A stretch of DNA of 64,000 nt from an uncultured Blautia sp. GTDB taxonomy: Bacteria > Bacillota > Clostridia > Lachnospirales > Lachnospiraceae. Below, piece by piece: positions 44,215-52,112 of the stretch. The first letter of the stretch is position 1; each line of letters opens with the position of its first letter. Made by a program: the position numbers and the translations under genes. The stretch lies in contig UQHF01000008.1 in the NCBI GenBank assembly GCA_900540785.1, positions 49,276-113,275 on the forward strand. Reading direction: 5' to 3'. The notes under the pieces are model-generated. The model saw nothing but the letters and a program-made list of their open reading frames with translations, had not been told where the DNA came from and made no database searches.

Positions 44215-45140
44215 TTATGGAAGAAAATATTGAAGAATTACAAAGATATGTCCCAAACGTTCATTTTGAACAGATACCTATCAAAAACCTTGTTTCAGAC
44301 CAAAATTATCAAAGAAACCTATCTTTGCGTCATGTTGAAAAAGCGGCTACAAACTTCGATTTGTATCAAATCAATCCTGTAAAGGTAAGCCGTAGGAATG
44401 GCATTAATTATGTGTTTAATGGACAGCATACTATTGAAATCGTGGCATTGGTATCTGGTTCCCGTGAAACTCCTGTCTGGTGTATGATCTATGATGATTT
44501 AAATTATACTCAGGAAGCAGATATCTTTGCTAACCAAATGAAATATGTAAAGCCTCTGCTGCCTTATGAAATCTTCATGGCCAACATCGAGGCTGGAAGT
44601 GAAAAAGAATTGATTATTAAAGACTTGGTGGAATCTTATCATTTATCCATCACATCCTCCTCTCATCCCGGAGGAATCTGTGCGGTGTCAACATTGGTAA
44701 ACATATATGACAAATACGGTTTTCATACTCTTGACCGTGTACTCCGTTTATGTGTGGCTACTTGGGAAGGCGCACCTATGTCGTTCAGTTCCAATATGCT
44801 GAACGCAGTCGCACGGTTAGATAACGCTTTCGGAGATAAAATGAATGATACGACATTCAAAGAAAAGGTTGGTCGTGTCTCTGTCCGTGAAATTGGACGC
44901 CAAGCAAGAGAACGCCGTGGAGGATCTCTAGGATTTGCAGAAGCAATTCTGATTGCCTATAACAAAAAATCCAAACATCCGCTCCGCATGGATACCCTTT
45001 ATGCGTACAAAGCCCCAAGAGGAAAGAAAACTGAAATCGAGACCTCGGAAGATGTTGATACCTTCGAAGATGATATGATTGATGGTCAGCTCGCAATTTT
45101 TACGGAAGAAACCGAAGAAAATATGGCTCTGTTGGAATAA
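44211..45140 (+). CDS. ParB-like protein 2
   Basis: Protein of 309 aa with an ATGA overlap with the previous gene and a GGAGG site. The ParB-like N-terminus is VHFEQIPIKNLVSDQNYQRNLSLRHVEKAATNFDLYQINPVKVSRRNGINYVFNGQHTIEIVAL, with the signature NGQHTIE box. The rest contains an alpha-helical middle (residues ~110-230) and a Glu/Asp-rich C-terminus that could engage basic partners. Similar ParB-domain proteins occur in Firmicutes phages and integrative elements, without a known role. The gene converges on recombinase R2, with 10 bp between stops. Confidence 0.75.
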   Translation: MIMEENIEELQRYVPNVHFEQIPIKNLVSDQNYQRNLSLRHVEKAATNFDLYQINPVKVSRRNGINYVFNGQHTIEIVALVSGSRETPVWCMIYDDLNYTQEADIFANQMKYVKPLLPYEIFMANIEAGSEKELIIKDLVESYHLSITSSSHPGGICAVSTLVNIYDKYGFHTLDRVLRLCVATWEGAPMSFSSNMLNAVARLDNAFGDKMNDTTFKEKVGRVSVREIGRQARERRGGSLGFAEAILIAYNKKSKHPLRMDTLYAYKAPRGKKTEIETSEDVDTFEDDMIDGQLAIFTEETEENMALLE

Positions 45141-45155
45141 CCTCAGAGCCTATAT
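45121..45155. terminator. Hairpin at convergence of recombinase operons
   Basis: GGCTCTG (45125-45131) and CAGAGCC (45144-45150) are perfect arms, extended by ATAT on both sides with one bulge. It overlaps the stop of the ParB-like gene and the stop of recombinase R2, a probable bidirectional terminator without strong T-tract. Confidence 0.55.
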
Positions 45156-46547
45156 CCTTACCTTAATCTCCGTGCCATCCAAAAAGCGAATCACCATTAT
45201 TTCTTTTCCCTGTACAATTACCCTTTCCAAAACCATCTGTCCAAGTTCTGGCAGCATCTTTGTAAGAGGCGGTTGCAACGTCAATCCTATCATTTGTTCC
45301 GCACGAAGTCTTTCTAATGGATTTCCGTCTTTCTTGTTTTTCTCCCATTTGGGAAGATATTGTTCTCTTTTCGCAACAATCTGGTTCCACGCCGTAATAA
45401 AACCCTTAAGTAGGTTTTCATGCGGGAGATTCTCACTGGCACATCCTTTCACTCCATGATTTTTACTTCTGTTATTACATTGCCAAAACTCTACTCCCCT
45501 GCTTTTCCAACTTTTCTTTCCACAAACTGCACCACACTTTCCACAGACTACCCTGCAAGAAAACGGATTGACCTCCGAGCCATATCCATAGAAAGTCAAG
45601 CCCAATTCCTGCATGTAGGAATCCCTTCTTTCCAATTCAAGTTGTGCCGCTTCCCATTGTTCTTTTGGAATGATTGCTTCGTGGCTCTCTTTTACATAAA
45701 ACTGCTCCACTTCCCCATGATTCTTTTTTACTTTCTTGGTAAGGAAATCTGATGTATAAGTTTTTTGCAAAAGGGCATCACCCATATATTTTTCATTTTT
45801 CAGAATCGCCCTTACAGATGCACTTCTCCATTCTTCCCTGCCTGTACCAGTCTTGATATGATCCTCCATCAGCATTTTTGCAATAGCAGCCGGATTATAG
45901 CCATTCAAAAACTCCCGATAAATTCGCTTCACTATTTTTGCCTGTTCCTTATTTACAATCAGCTTCCCATCATCGCCTTTATCATATCCGAGAAATTTTG
46001 TACAATCCACCTGCGGAATTCCCTTTTTAAACTTGCTTCGTATTCCCCATTTACAGTTCTCCGAAATATTTCTTGATTCGTCCTGAGCCAGCGAAGATAA
46101 TATGGTAAACAATAATTCTCCTGATGCATCTAAAGTGTTGATGTGCTCTTTTTCAAAAAATATTCCGATTCCAAGATTTTTTAACCTTCTGCTATATTCC
46201 AAACAATCCTGCGTGTTACGGGCAAATCTTGATATGGACTTTGTAATGACTAAGTCAATCTTCCCTTCTTCACAGTCACGAATCATACGTTTAAATTCCT
46301 CACGCTTTTTGGTATTTGTGCCAGAAATTCCCTCATCCGCATAAATGCCTGCCATCTGATACAATGGATTATCCTGAATATATTTTGTGTAATACTCCAC
46401 TTGATTTTCAAAACTGTTCAACTGTTCTTCCTGATCTGTAGAAACCCTGCAATATGCCGCTACCCGAAGGTTTCTCGTTTTCTGCTGAGTCCTGCCACCC
46501 ACTCTATAAGGCTGACTCGCTGGTATAACTGTAATGCTTCTCGCCAT
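45150..46547 (-). CDS. Large serine recombinase R2
   Basis: Serine recombinase of 465 aa. Catalytic Ser36 in AAYCRVSTDQEEQ, EGISGTNTKKREEFKRM, and SISRFARNTQDC; a recombinase domain (IPQVDCTKFLGYDKGDD ... PAAIAKMLMEDHI) and a zinc ribbon with CGKCGAVCG ... FWQCNN. The last part is basic, without long coiled coil. The ATG at 46547 is taken as the start (MARSIT); an open frame to 46583 is not needed. Its 5' end overlaps the end of R3 by 44 nt, so both are translated from one message. A canonical phage-type integrase would be either of the two; which one mediates comEC insertion cannot be told. Confidence 0.9.
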   Translation of the reverse strand: MARSITVIPASQPYRVGGRTQQKTRNLRVAAYCRVSTDQEEQLNSFENQVEYYTKYIQDNPLYQMAGIYADEGISGTNTKKREEFKRMIRDCEEGKIDLVITKSISRFARNTQDCLEYSRRLKNLGIGIFFEKEHINTLDASGELLFTILSSLAQDESRNISENCKWGIRSKFKKGIPQVDCTKFLGYDKGDDGKLIVNKEQAKIVKRIYREFLNGYNPAAIAKMLMEDHIKTGTGREEWRSASVRAILKNEKYMGDALLQKTYTSDFLTKKVKKNHGEVEQFYVKESHEAIIPKEQWEAAQLELERRDSYMQELGLTFYGYGSEVNPFSCRVVCGKCGAVCGKKSWKSRGVEFWQCNNRSKNHGVKGCASENLPHENLLKGFITAWNQIVAKREQYLPKWEKNKKDGNPLERLRAEQMIGLTLQPPLTKMLPELGQMVLERVIVQGKEIMVIRFLDGTEIKVRI

Positions 46548-48000
46548 TTTTATCTTCCTTTCCCATAATATATATTTTGCCATCAGGCAGATTCCATCCC
46601 TTTATAATTTCATCGGGAATACGGACTCCCGGACATTTTGCCTGCCCCTTTGTTTTATAGCTCGAACATATCCATCTTACTGTTCCGTGTGAAATATACC
46701 GTCCAAGCCTGCTTCCGCATCTTGCACAATACAATCGTTTATAGTACGGATAATTTTCCTCATTTAATTCTGGATATAAATCTTTGTGATTGAATTTTTT
46801 CTTTTTATGCTTATTCTTCCATGTTCTCTCACCTACATGCTTTAAATGTACCTCTCCATACTTATCTACGGTTTCTGAAAAATATCTGTTTCCTTCAATC
46901 TTCATCTTCCGTAAATCATTATCCAAAACGTGAATGCCTGTACAGAATTTTTTTGTCCCTCTCTTCTGTCCGGAGCAATCCCAAGAAAGCCGATGCCCAT
47001 GACTGTACACCCGTGGCTTCAAAGGCCATCCGCATTTTGCACAAAAAATATGATTCATGTAAGGATAGTTTTCTTCCGTGAATTCCTGAATCACAGAGTG
47101 TTTGGCCCTTTCCGCCCTCATGTCTTCTAGCTTCCGCTGTGCCTTTTCCCATGTTTTTTCCGATACAATCGGCGGATGATTGTCTTTTGCATAGTACATG
47201 GCTTTTTCGCCGCGATTCTGCACTTGATGTCTTTTCCCATCTATAAAAGTTTTCTGCATAAGAACATCACCCTTGTAAATTTCATTTTCCACAATGCGGA
47301 AAACGGTACTCGCTGTCCACTCTGCCCCTTGAACGGTCTGAATATTTCTCGCATTCAATACTCTTGCAATGTTCGTACAGTTCACGCCCTGAATTACCAA
47401 ATCGTAAATTTCCCTGATAATGGACGCTTCTGGTTCTTTTTCCCGATATTCTCCATTTTCATCTTTTTCATATCCATAAGATCTTTCCAAATATGCTACG
47501 ACTTCTCCATTCTCAATGCGGTGTAAATAAGCCATTTTGGAACTCTCACTTGCGGATTCACTTTCTGCTTGTGCAAATGCTGCCAATATGGTAAGCAGCA
47601 ATTCTCCCGCTTCCGTAAGCGTATTGATGTTTTGCAGTTCAAAAAAAATACCGACATTTCGTTCCTTCAGCTCTCTGGAAGCTTTCAGAACAATTGCGGT
47701 ATTTCTGGCAAACCGTGATACGGATTTTGTAATAATCAAATCAATCTTTCCATTTTTCGCATCCTGCATCATTTTCAGAAACTGAGGGCGGCTTTCCTTA
47801 AAACCGGAAATTCCAAAATCTGCATAGACACCTGCGAACTCATAAGCAGGATTGGCCTGAATCATCTCTGTATAATGAGACACTTGATTTTCCAATGAGT
47901 TTTCCTGCTCAGATGCTTCCGTGGATACTCTCGCATATGCGCAGACTTTTAAACGTTTTTTCTCTTTTCCCATCTCAGCTTTTCTGACTTCAATTTGCAT
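46504..48000 (-). CDS. Large serine recombinase R3
   Basis: Serine recombinase of 498 aa, start after GGGAGGAG. Catalytic Ser26 in CAYARVSTEASEQ; SVSRFARNTAIV. Recombinase domain includes EVVAYLERSYGYEKDENGEY. Two zinc-ribbon motifs: FCAKCGWPLKP with SWDC, and YCARCGSRLG with WICSS. It overlaps R2 and comes first in this two-gene operon, immediately inside the endolysin gene. Tandem serine recombinases of this type are often found together in Firmicutes elements and may act as a complex, each with one half-site preference (inference). Confidence 0.9.
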   Translation of the reverse strand: MQIEVRKAEMGKEKKRLKVCAYARVSTEASEQENSLENQVSHYTEMIQANPAYEFAGVYADFGISGFKESRPQFLKMMQDAKNGKIDLIITKSVSRFARNTAIVLKASRELKERNVGIFFELQNINTLTEAGELLLTILAAFAQAESESASESSKMAYLHRIENGEVVAYLERSYGYEKDENGEYREKEPEASIIREIYDLVIQGVNCTNIARVLNARNIQTVQGAEWTASTVFRIVENEIYKGDVLMQKTFIDGKRHQVQNRGEKAMYYAKDNHPPIVSEKTWEKAQRKLEDMRAERAKHSVIQEFTEENYPYMNHIFCAKCGWPLKPRVYSHGHRLSWDCSGQKRGTKKFCTGIHVLDNDLRKMKIEGNRYFSETVDKYGEVHLKHVGERTWKNKHKKKKFNHKDLYPELNEENYPYYKRLYCARCGSRLGRYISHGTVRWICSSYKTKGQAKCPGVRIPDEIIKGWNLPDGKIYIMGKEDKNGEKHYSYTSESAL

Positions 48001-48106
48001 AATGGTCTCCTCCCTTCTTTTTTGGTAGTCTATATATCACTCTAACCCCCAAGAATAGCAAGTCTTTTTTCCGATACCGTTTGTTTTCTATGATGGGAAA
48101 TAACGT

Positions 48107-48151
48107 AAAAAAATTCTGCCGGACAGAATTTTACCGCCCGGCAGAATTTTA
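48107..48151 (-). terminator. Terminator after the endolysin gene
   Basis: On the minus strand AAAATTCTGCCGG, loop containing another AAAATTCTG copy, then CCGGCAGAATTTTTTT. The 13 bp perfect stem and T-tract make a strong intrinsic terminator that ends the late transcript before the recombinase genes. Confidence 0.9.
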
Positions 48152-49111
48152 TAATCTCTTTACATAATCAAGTGAAATCCAGCCTGCACCGGATTTCAGT
48201 TTTCCCCACCCTCTATTGGAACCTGTACCGGCCCGTTCTTCTGTAATGGTAAAAACTCCTTTTCCCGTAAACTTCCCTGTTTTTCCATAATTTGTCCCCG
48301 GACCTTTACGGATATTTAAATCCGTCGCGGTGACTTCCACTAAATATGGCGAAAAATCAGTTTTTGGATAAACCTGTTTTCCAGATGTATTAAACACGGC
48401 ATATCCTTTGTTCGCATCTGCACACTTCTTCGCATTTTCCAGTTCATGAAATGCTCCTTTTTGTGAAACGGCATCTTCCCAAGATTTGCGGACACGATAC
48501 ATTTCCTTTGTTTCATCTGGCTTTACAGTCCCTCCCTGCATTTTTTCCTTTACATCTTTACGAAAAGTATTCATGGTATATCCCATTCCAAGACCGTTCC
48601 ATAAGTGTTCCGGGTCTCCGTGATTTGACGCAATACCTCTGGCATGCCCCTCTCTGTGGCTGATAATCACGCCATCGGCAGTCGGATTAAGACCATAGAG
48701 TTTACAGAGATATGCAAACAGCTCCACCGCCACTTCATACGTTTTCTTCACAGAAGTCCTCGCCGCCGACAGATTCGAACAGGTAAAGCTAGAACCTCCT
48801 GTGTAACGGATGCTGGCAGGCTCACACATCTCTACACCAATATGGGTATTATTTCCACTTCCTTTTGGACCTGATGCGCAATGCCATCCCCTATGATTCC
48901 ACGGAAGCGTCTGATATACCGTACCATCATTTCCGTCAATAAAGCCGTGTACGCAGGCTGTTCCATAAGATGGCGTATTCCAATTTTTAATAAACACCGA
49001 TGCATTTGGCTGCGGACATCCCACGGAATGCAGCATTAATCCTTTTACCGTAATCTTTCTTCCTGCTGTATAGCATGGATTTTTAGTCATGATACTCTGT
49101 ACTAACTTCAT
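48149..49111 (-). CDS. Endolysin, N-acetylmuramoyl-L-alanine amidase
   Basis: Phage lysin of 320 aa that cuts the amide bond between muramic acid and L-Ala. The Amidase_2 domain runs from residue ~20 to 190, with Zn ligands in LMLHSVGCPQ and in HGDPEHLW, plus ISHREGHARGIASNHG and VHGFIDGNDGTVYQ. After a linker, a C-terminal SH3-type cell-wall-binding domain includes TDLNIRKGPGTNYGKTGKFTGKG and the GWGKLKSGAGWISLDYV ending. The ATG at 49111 has GGAGG at 5-6 nt; the longer frame to 49165 overlaps a terminator hairpin and is not used. It is the last gene of the late operon. Confidence 0.93.
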   Translation of the reverse strand: MKLVQSIMTKNPCYTAGRKITVKGLMLHSVGCPQPNASVFIKNWNTPSYGTACVHGFIDGNDGTVYQTLPWNHRGWHCASGPKGSGNNTHIGVEMCEPASIRYTGGSSFTCSNLSAARTSVKKTYEVAVELFAYLCKLYGLNPTADGVIISHREGHARGIASNHGDPEHLWNGLGMGYTMNTFRKDVKEKMQGGTVKPDETKEMYRVRKSWEDAVSQKGAFHELENAKKCADANKGYAVFNTSGKQVYPKTDFSPYLVEVTATDLNIRKGPGTNYGKTGKFTGKGVFTITEERAGTGSNRGWGKLKSGAGWISLDYVKRL

Positions 49112-49129
49112 AGATTCCTCCATTTCCCG

Positions 49130-49155
49130 AAAAAAGCACCGTTTAATCACGGTGC
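49130..49155 (-). terminator. Terminator between holin and endolysin
   Basis: On the minus strand GCACCGT, loop GATTAA, ACGGTGC followed by six T residues; it overlaps the holin stop codon. Endolysin expression would need readthrough or another promoter, so lysin dosage may be set here. Confidence 0.85.
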
Positions 49156-49556
49156 TCTTCGTCATCCTCTTTCAACTGTTCCAATACGTTCTTCAGCTTC
49201 TGTGGTACCGGAAGACCGATTCTTGTCGCATTTTCCAAAATGGAGATTCCTTCATTAGATAAATAGAAGAAAATTACCGCTGTACGGACAACACTTCCAT
49301 CACAAATAATCTGTGTGTCCACGATATGCCCGACTGCTACCAGACAAAAAATCACGACTTTTTTCACGATTCCGTGAAAACCAACCTCACTGGAAACTTC
49401 TTTATTGATGACTGCTGCCATAAGTCCCGTGATATAATCCACCACCACAAAGACGATCAGGGCATACAAAAATCCATCAAAGCCTCCAAGAACTGCTCCG
49501 ATTGCTCCTCCCATCGCTGCAAAAACATATTGCATGGTTGTTACAAATTGCTTCAT
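49143..49556 (-). CDS. Phage holin (toxin secretion/phage lysis family)
   Basis: Holin of 137 aa of the Holin_4/phi-family type. Predicted membrane segments include VFAAMGGAIGAVLGGFDGFLYALIVFVVVDYITGLMAAVI and KKVVIFCLVAVGHIVDTQIIC. The typical signature VDYITG and the C-terminal charged tail (LEQLKEDDEEHRD) are present. It forms the membrane lesions that let the endolysin reach the wall. It lies between tail fibre and endolysin in the standard order, and both sides carry an intrinsic terminator. Confidence 0.9.
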   Translation of the reverse strand: MKQFVTTMQYVFAAMGGAIGAVLGGFDGFLYALIVFVVVDYITGLMAAVINKEVSSEVGFHGIVKKVVIFCLVAVGHIVDTQIICDGSVVRTAVIFFYLSNEGISILENATRIGLPVPQKLKNVLEQLKEDDEEHRD

Positions 49557-49589
49557 AGTCTTTTCCTCTCTTTCTCCCTTTCGGGTATT

Positions 49590-49614
49590 AAAAAAAACAG
49601 CCGATTGGCTGTCA
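49590..49614 (-). terminator. Terminator after the tail fibre gene
   Basis: On the minus strand GACAGCC, loop AATC, GGCTGT, followed by eight T residues. It lies directly after the tail fibre stop (49620), separating tail from lysis genes. Confidence 0.9.
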
Positions 49615-49619
49615 TTTCC

Positions 49620-51530
49620 TTATGCTGTACGTTTCCACATATAGCAGACAATATATGGCTGTAAATTCGAATGGGAAGCTCCACCGCCCGCTTTTGCGAT
49701 CGTCCCCTTTGGTGTCAGGGAATGCGTATGACTTCCAGCATTGCTTGTCGGTGCTGTTGCATCTGCTCCCGATACACCGCTTCCATGCACGGTATATCTG
49801 CTGCTCCCTGCACCTCCGTCTGTATCACGTCCAATGTTGTGTGTATGACCTCCGGCACTTCCTGTTGTTGTGGCGTTTCCTGTAAAAGTATGCGTGTGGG
49901 AGGGCATTTGATTTGCAGTAAGTGTTACCACAGAAGAACCACCTGTTTTTTCCACAGTATTAAAATTCCCATCACCAGTATTGATACCTACAGGGACTCT
50001 TCCTGCTCCCCACGCCACCCAAGTTCCTCCAAAAAATTGGCTCGGATTTGTATTAACCACACTCATATAAATACTTCCAACCGGATAGATTGTTTTCGCA
50101 AACTGTTGGATATAATCCTTAAGAAGTTTTCCATAAACCCGCACATCCCAGTCTTCTGACACTTCAAACACATTTTCATCCTCTGCAACTTTACCAACAG
50201 CTACTCCTTTGCCGCCACGTTTAAAATCCATTACTACTGCTGCTGTAGAAATGATCTCTTGTATTGAAACAGAAGAAAACGTATCTTTCAGGGTATAACG
50301 AACATCAAAGGAATATTCTGTAGAAATATTTCCCCCGCCAAAAACAACAGCCGCTCCTGATACAAATGCCCCTGCTGCTATCCATGACTCTGCTGTTGTT
50401 CTTTTATAATGAATTGTTCCAGATGCAGTATTCTTTCCCCCACATGATGCAAATTTAAAATTTATCACGCTTCGTACATAAGCCCCGTCCTCATTGACCG
50501 CCCCATTACTCAAACATCTTTGCGATGTTGAATTGATAAAAGACGGAGGCGAATAGGGAACTACCGTAATCGATACTGTCTTCTCATCTGAAGTTCTTCC
50601 CCTAGAATCCGTAACAACAGCAGAGAATGTGATCGTACCTTCCGTATTCAGAAACCCTGTTGTAAAGCTGGATGCCGTGCTGGTATAACCTCCGCCTGTT
50701 ATGGAATATGCAGTAATACTCGATCCGTAGCTACCTGCTGCACCATTGATTTTTAAGGTTGCTTTTGATTTTGTCTGTACATAAATGCCCCATGCAGATG
50801 GCACTTCTCCATCCACCCTCGCTGCAGTCAGATTGGTAATAGATGGCTTAATGAAGGCCGGAACGCTCAAAGTCAATGTACATGTCTTACTTCCAATATT
50901 TGTGCTTCCGTTATAGGTCGTGCAGGTAATCGTACAGGTTCCCGTAACCGCTTTTGGTATCTGATTTGCCAATGAAATCGGTGGATTCCATGTAACCGAG
51001 GTGGATGCTGTTTTTGAAACAATCGTCCCCGTCGCACCGCCAAAAGCGTATACCAATGTGTGGGTAAACGCAGAAGATGCACGGGAAATTTGTATCACGG
51101 ACGCCTTCCCCAACTCTGCATTTGAAGCTGTCACGGAAGATGCTCTTGGAATGGAATCCAAAGTTACGGTTGTATTTGCCGTAATAGAATCGTAAAAAGT
51201 TCCTGATAATGTTGCCTGAATCTTAAACACAACACTCATGGAAATTGCCTTCCCACCGTCACTTCCATGCATGACTTTCTGAGATACCGTTCCCAACAAA
51301 TGTGTTCCTGTTGAACCGATGGAAGGGGATGTGAAATTCTGCGCCTTTCCATCAATCGTCATCGTATTGTTATTTCTGCTGTTAATCGACAATGACCAGT
51401 CATTAACAAGATAAATCCTGCAGGTAATTGTAGATGTATTCTCCGACACATTCTTCGTCTGCGTCCAATCTACCCGCACCGCATAATGTCCATCACGGAT
51501 AGATCCCGAAAAACTTCCACTGGATGCCAA
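49620..51530 (-). CDS. Tail fibre/baseplate protein with DUF859 and collar-like C-terminus
   Basis: Receptor-binding or fibre protein of 636 aa. The N-terminal DUF859-type part begins ASSGSFSGSIRDGHYAVRVDWTQTKN and continues as repeated beta-domains to ~residue 470. The C-terminal part starts with YPVGSIYMSVVNTNPSQFFGGTWVAWG and is a phage tail-collar/T4 gp12-like domain. It carries three HTH triplets (SHTHTF, GHTHNI, SHTHSL) of the H-x-H metal-binding kind. The start is a TTG at 51530 with AAGGTGAG upstream; a longer open frame overlaps the previous gene and encodes no homology there. It is the likeliest host-recognition gene of the phage. Confidence 0.8.
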   Translation of the reverse strand: MASSGSFSGSIRDGHYAVRVDWTQTKNVSENTSTITCRIYLVNDWSLSINSRNNNTMTIDGKAQNFTSPSIGSTGTHLLGTVSQKVMHGSDGGKAISMSVVFKIQATLSGTFYDSITANTTVTLDSIPRASSVTASNAELGKASVIQISRASSAFTHTLVYAFGGATGTIVSKTASTSVTWNPPISLANQIPKAVTGTCTITCTTYNGSTNIGSKTCTLTLSVPAFIKPSITNLTAARVDGEVPSAWGIYVQTKSKATLKINGAAGSYGSSITAYSITGGGYTSTASSFTTGFLNTEGTITFSAVVTDSRGRTSDEKTVSITVVPYSPPSFINSTSQRCLSNGAVNEDGAYVRSVINFKFASCGGKNTASGTIHYKRTTAESWIAAGAFVSGAAVVFGGGNISTEYSFDVRYTLKDTFSSVSIQEIISTAAVVMDFKRGGKGVAVGKVAEDENVFEVSEDWDVRVYGKLLKDYIQQFAKTIYPVGSIYMSVVNTNPSQFFGGTWVAWGAGRVPVGINTGDGNFNTVEKTGGSSVVTLTANQMPSHTHTFTGNATTTGSAGGHTHNIGRDTDGGAGSSRYTVHGSGVSGADATAPTSNAGSHTHSLTPKGTIAKAGGGASHSNLQPYIVCYMWKRTA

Positions 51531-51546
51531 CTTTCTCACCTTCTTT

Positions 51547-52101
51547 CTAAGACGGATCACGCCATTTGATTGACAAATTTCCTGTGCTTCTCGGTATAAA
51601 ATCAAACCATCCCCGGACTTCATTGCCCAGAGACAGTTTGTTTCGAATTTCTGCATTGGTTATGACGAGAATCTGATTGGAAATATAAGCAATTTTCTGC
51701 CCATTCTCCTTAAATGAGAGTTCTTCATTGGATAATTCCGCTGTAAATGCATTCCCGACTTTTCCTAATTCAATCAATGCTCCCTTGAAACGAATGTATT
51801 CTTCCAAAAGTGTTTGATTGGCAGAGACATTATTAATGATTTCATTTGTTATCTTTGTGAAGTCCATTCGGATTTCTGAACTGTTCTGTGTAATGCTTGC
51901 CTGAAAGTCTTTTTGGATTGTTTCCAATTCTGATTTCGTAAGATACGTTTCCCTGACGGTATGCTGAATCTGTTCTGAAGTTTTACTGATTTCAGAATAG
52001 CACTCATGGATATTCTCTTTTAACGACTCCACATCGTCCTTGACATCCTCATAGTCTTTCATGCTCTGGAAACTGGCTTGGCACGTTGTCAATAATGCCA
52101 T
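51547..52101 (-). CDS. Tail-associated coiled-coil protein
   Basis: Protein of 184 aa between two large tail genes. The first ~120 residues are strongly helical with heptads (DYEDVKDDVESLKENIHECYSEISKTSEQIQHTVRETYLTKSELETIQKDF), then a beta-rich C-terminus (AFTAELSNEELSFKENGQKIAYISNQILVITNAEIRNKLSLG). It is likely a structural tail-tip or fibre-adaptor subunit. The last ~30 residues resemble the coat of other Firmicutes phage tail proteins, but no name is secure. Start ATG follows a good site in the preceding intergenic region. Confidence 0.65.
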   Translation of the reverse strand: MALLTTCQASFQSMKDYEDVKDDVESLKENIHECYSEISKTSEQIQHTVRETYLTKSELETIQKDFQASITQNSSEIRMDFTKITNEIINNVSANQTLLEEYIRFKGALIELGKVGNAFTAELSNEELSFKENGQKIAYISNQILVITNAEIRNKLSLGNEVRGWFDFIPRSTGNLSIKWRDPS

Positions 52102-52112
52102 TAGGCCACCTC

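Noticed and set aside
43261..45140. Plasmid partition system (ParAB)
   Set aside because: Two ParB-like proteins but no ParA ATPase and no parS-like repeat cluster in the window.
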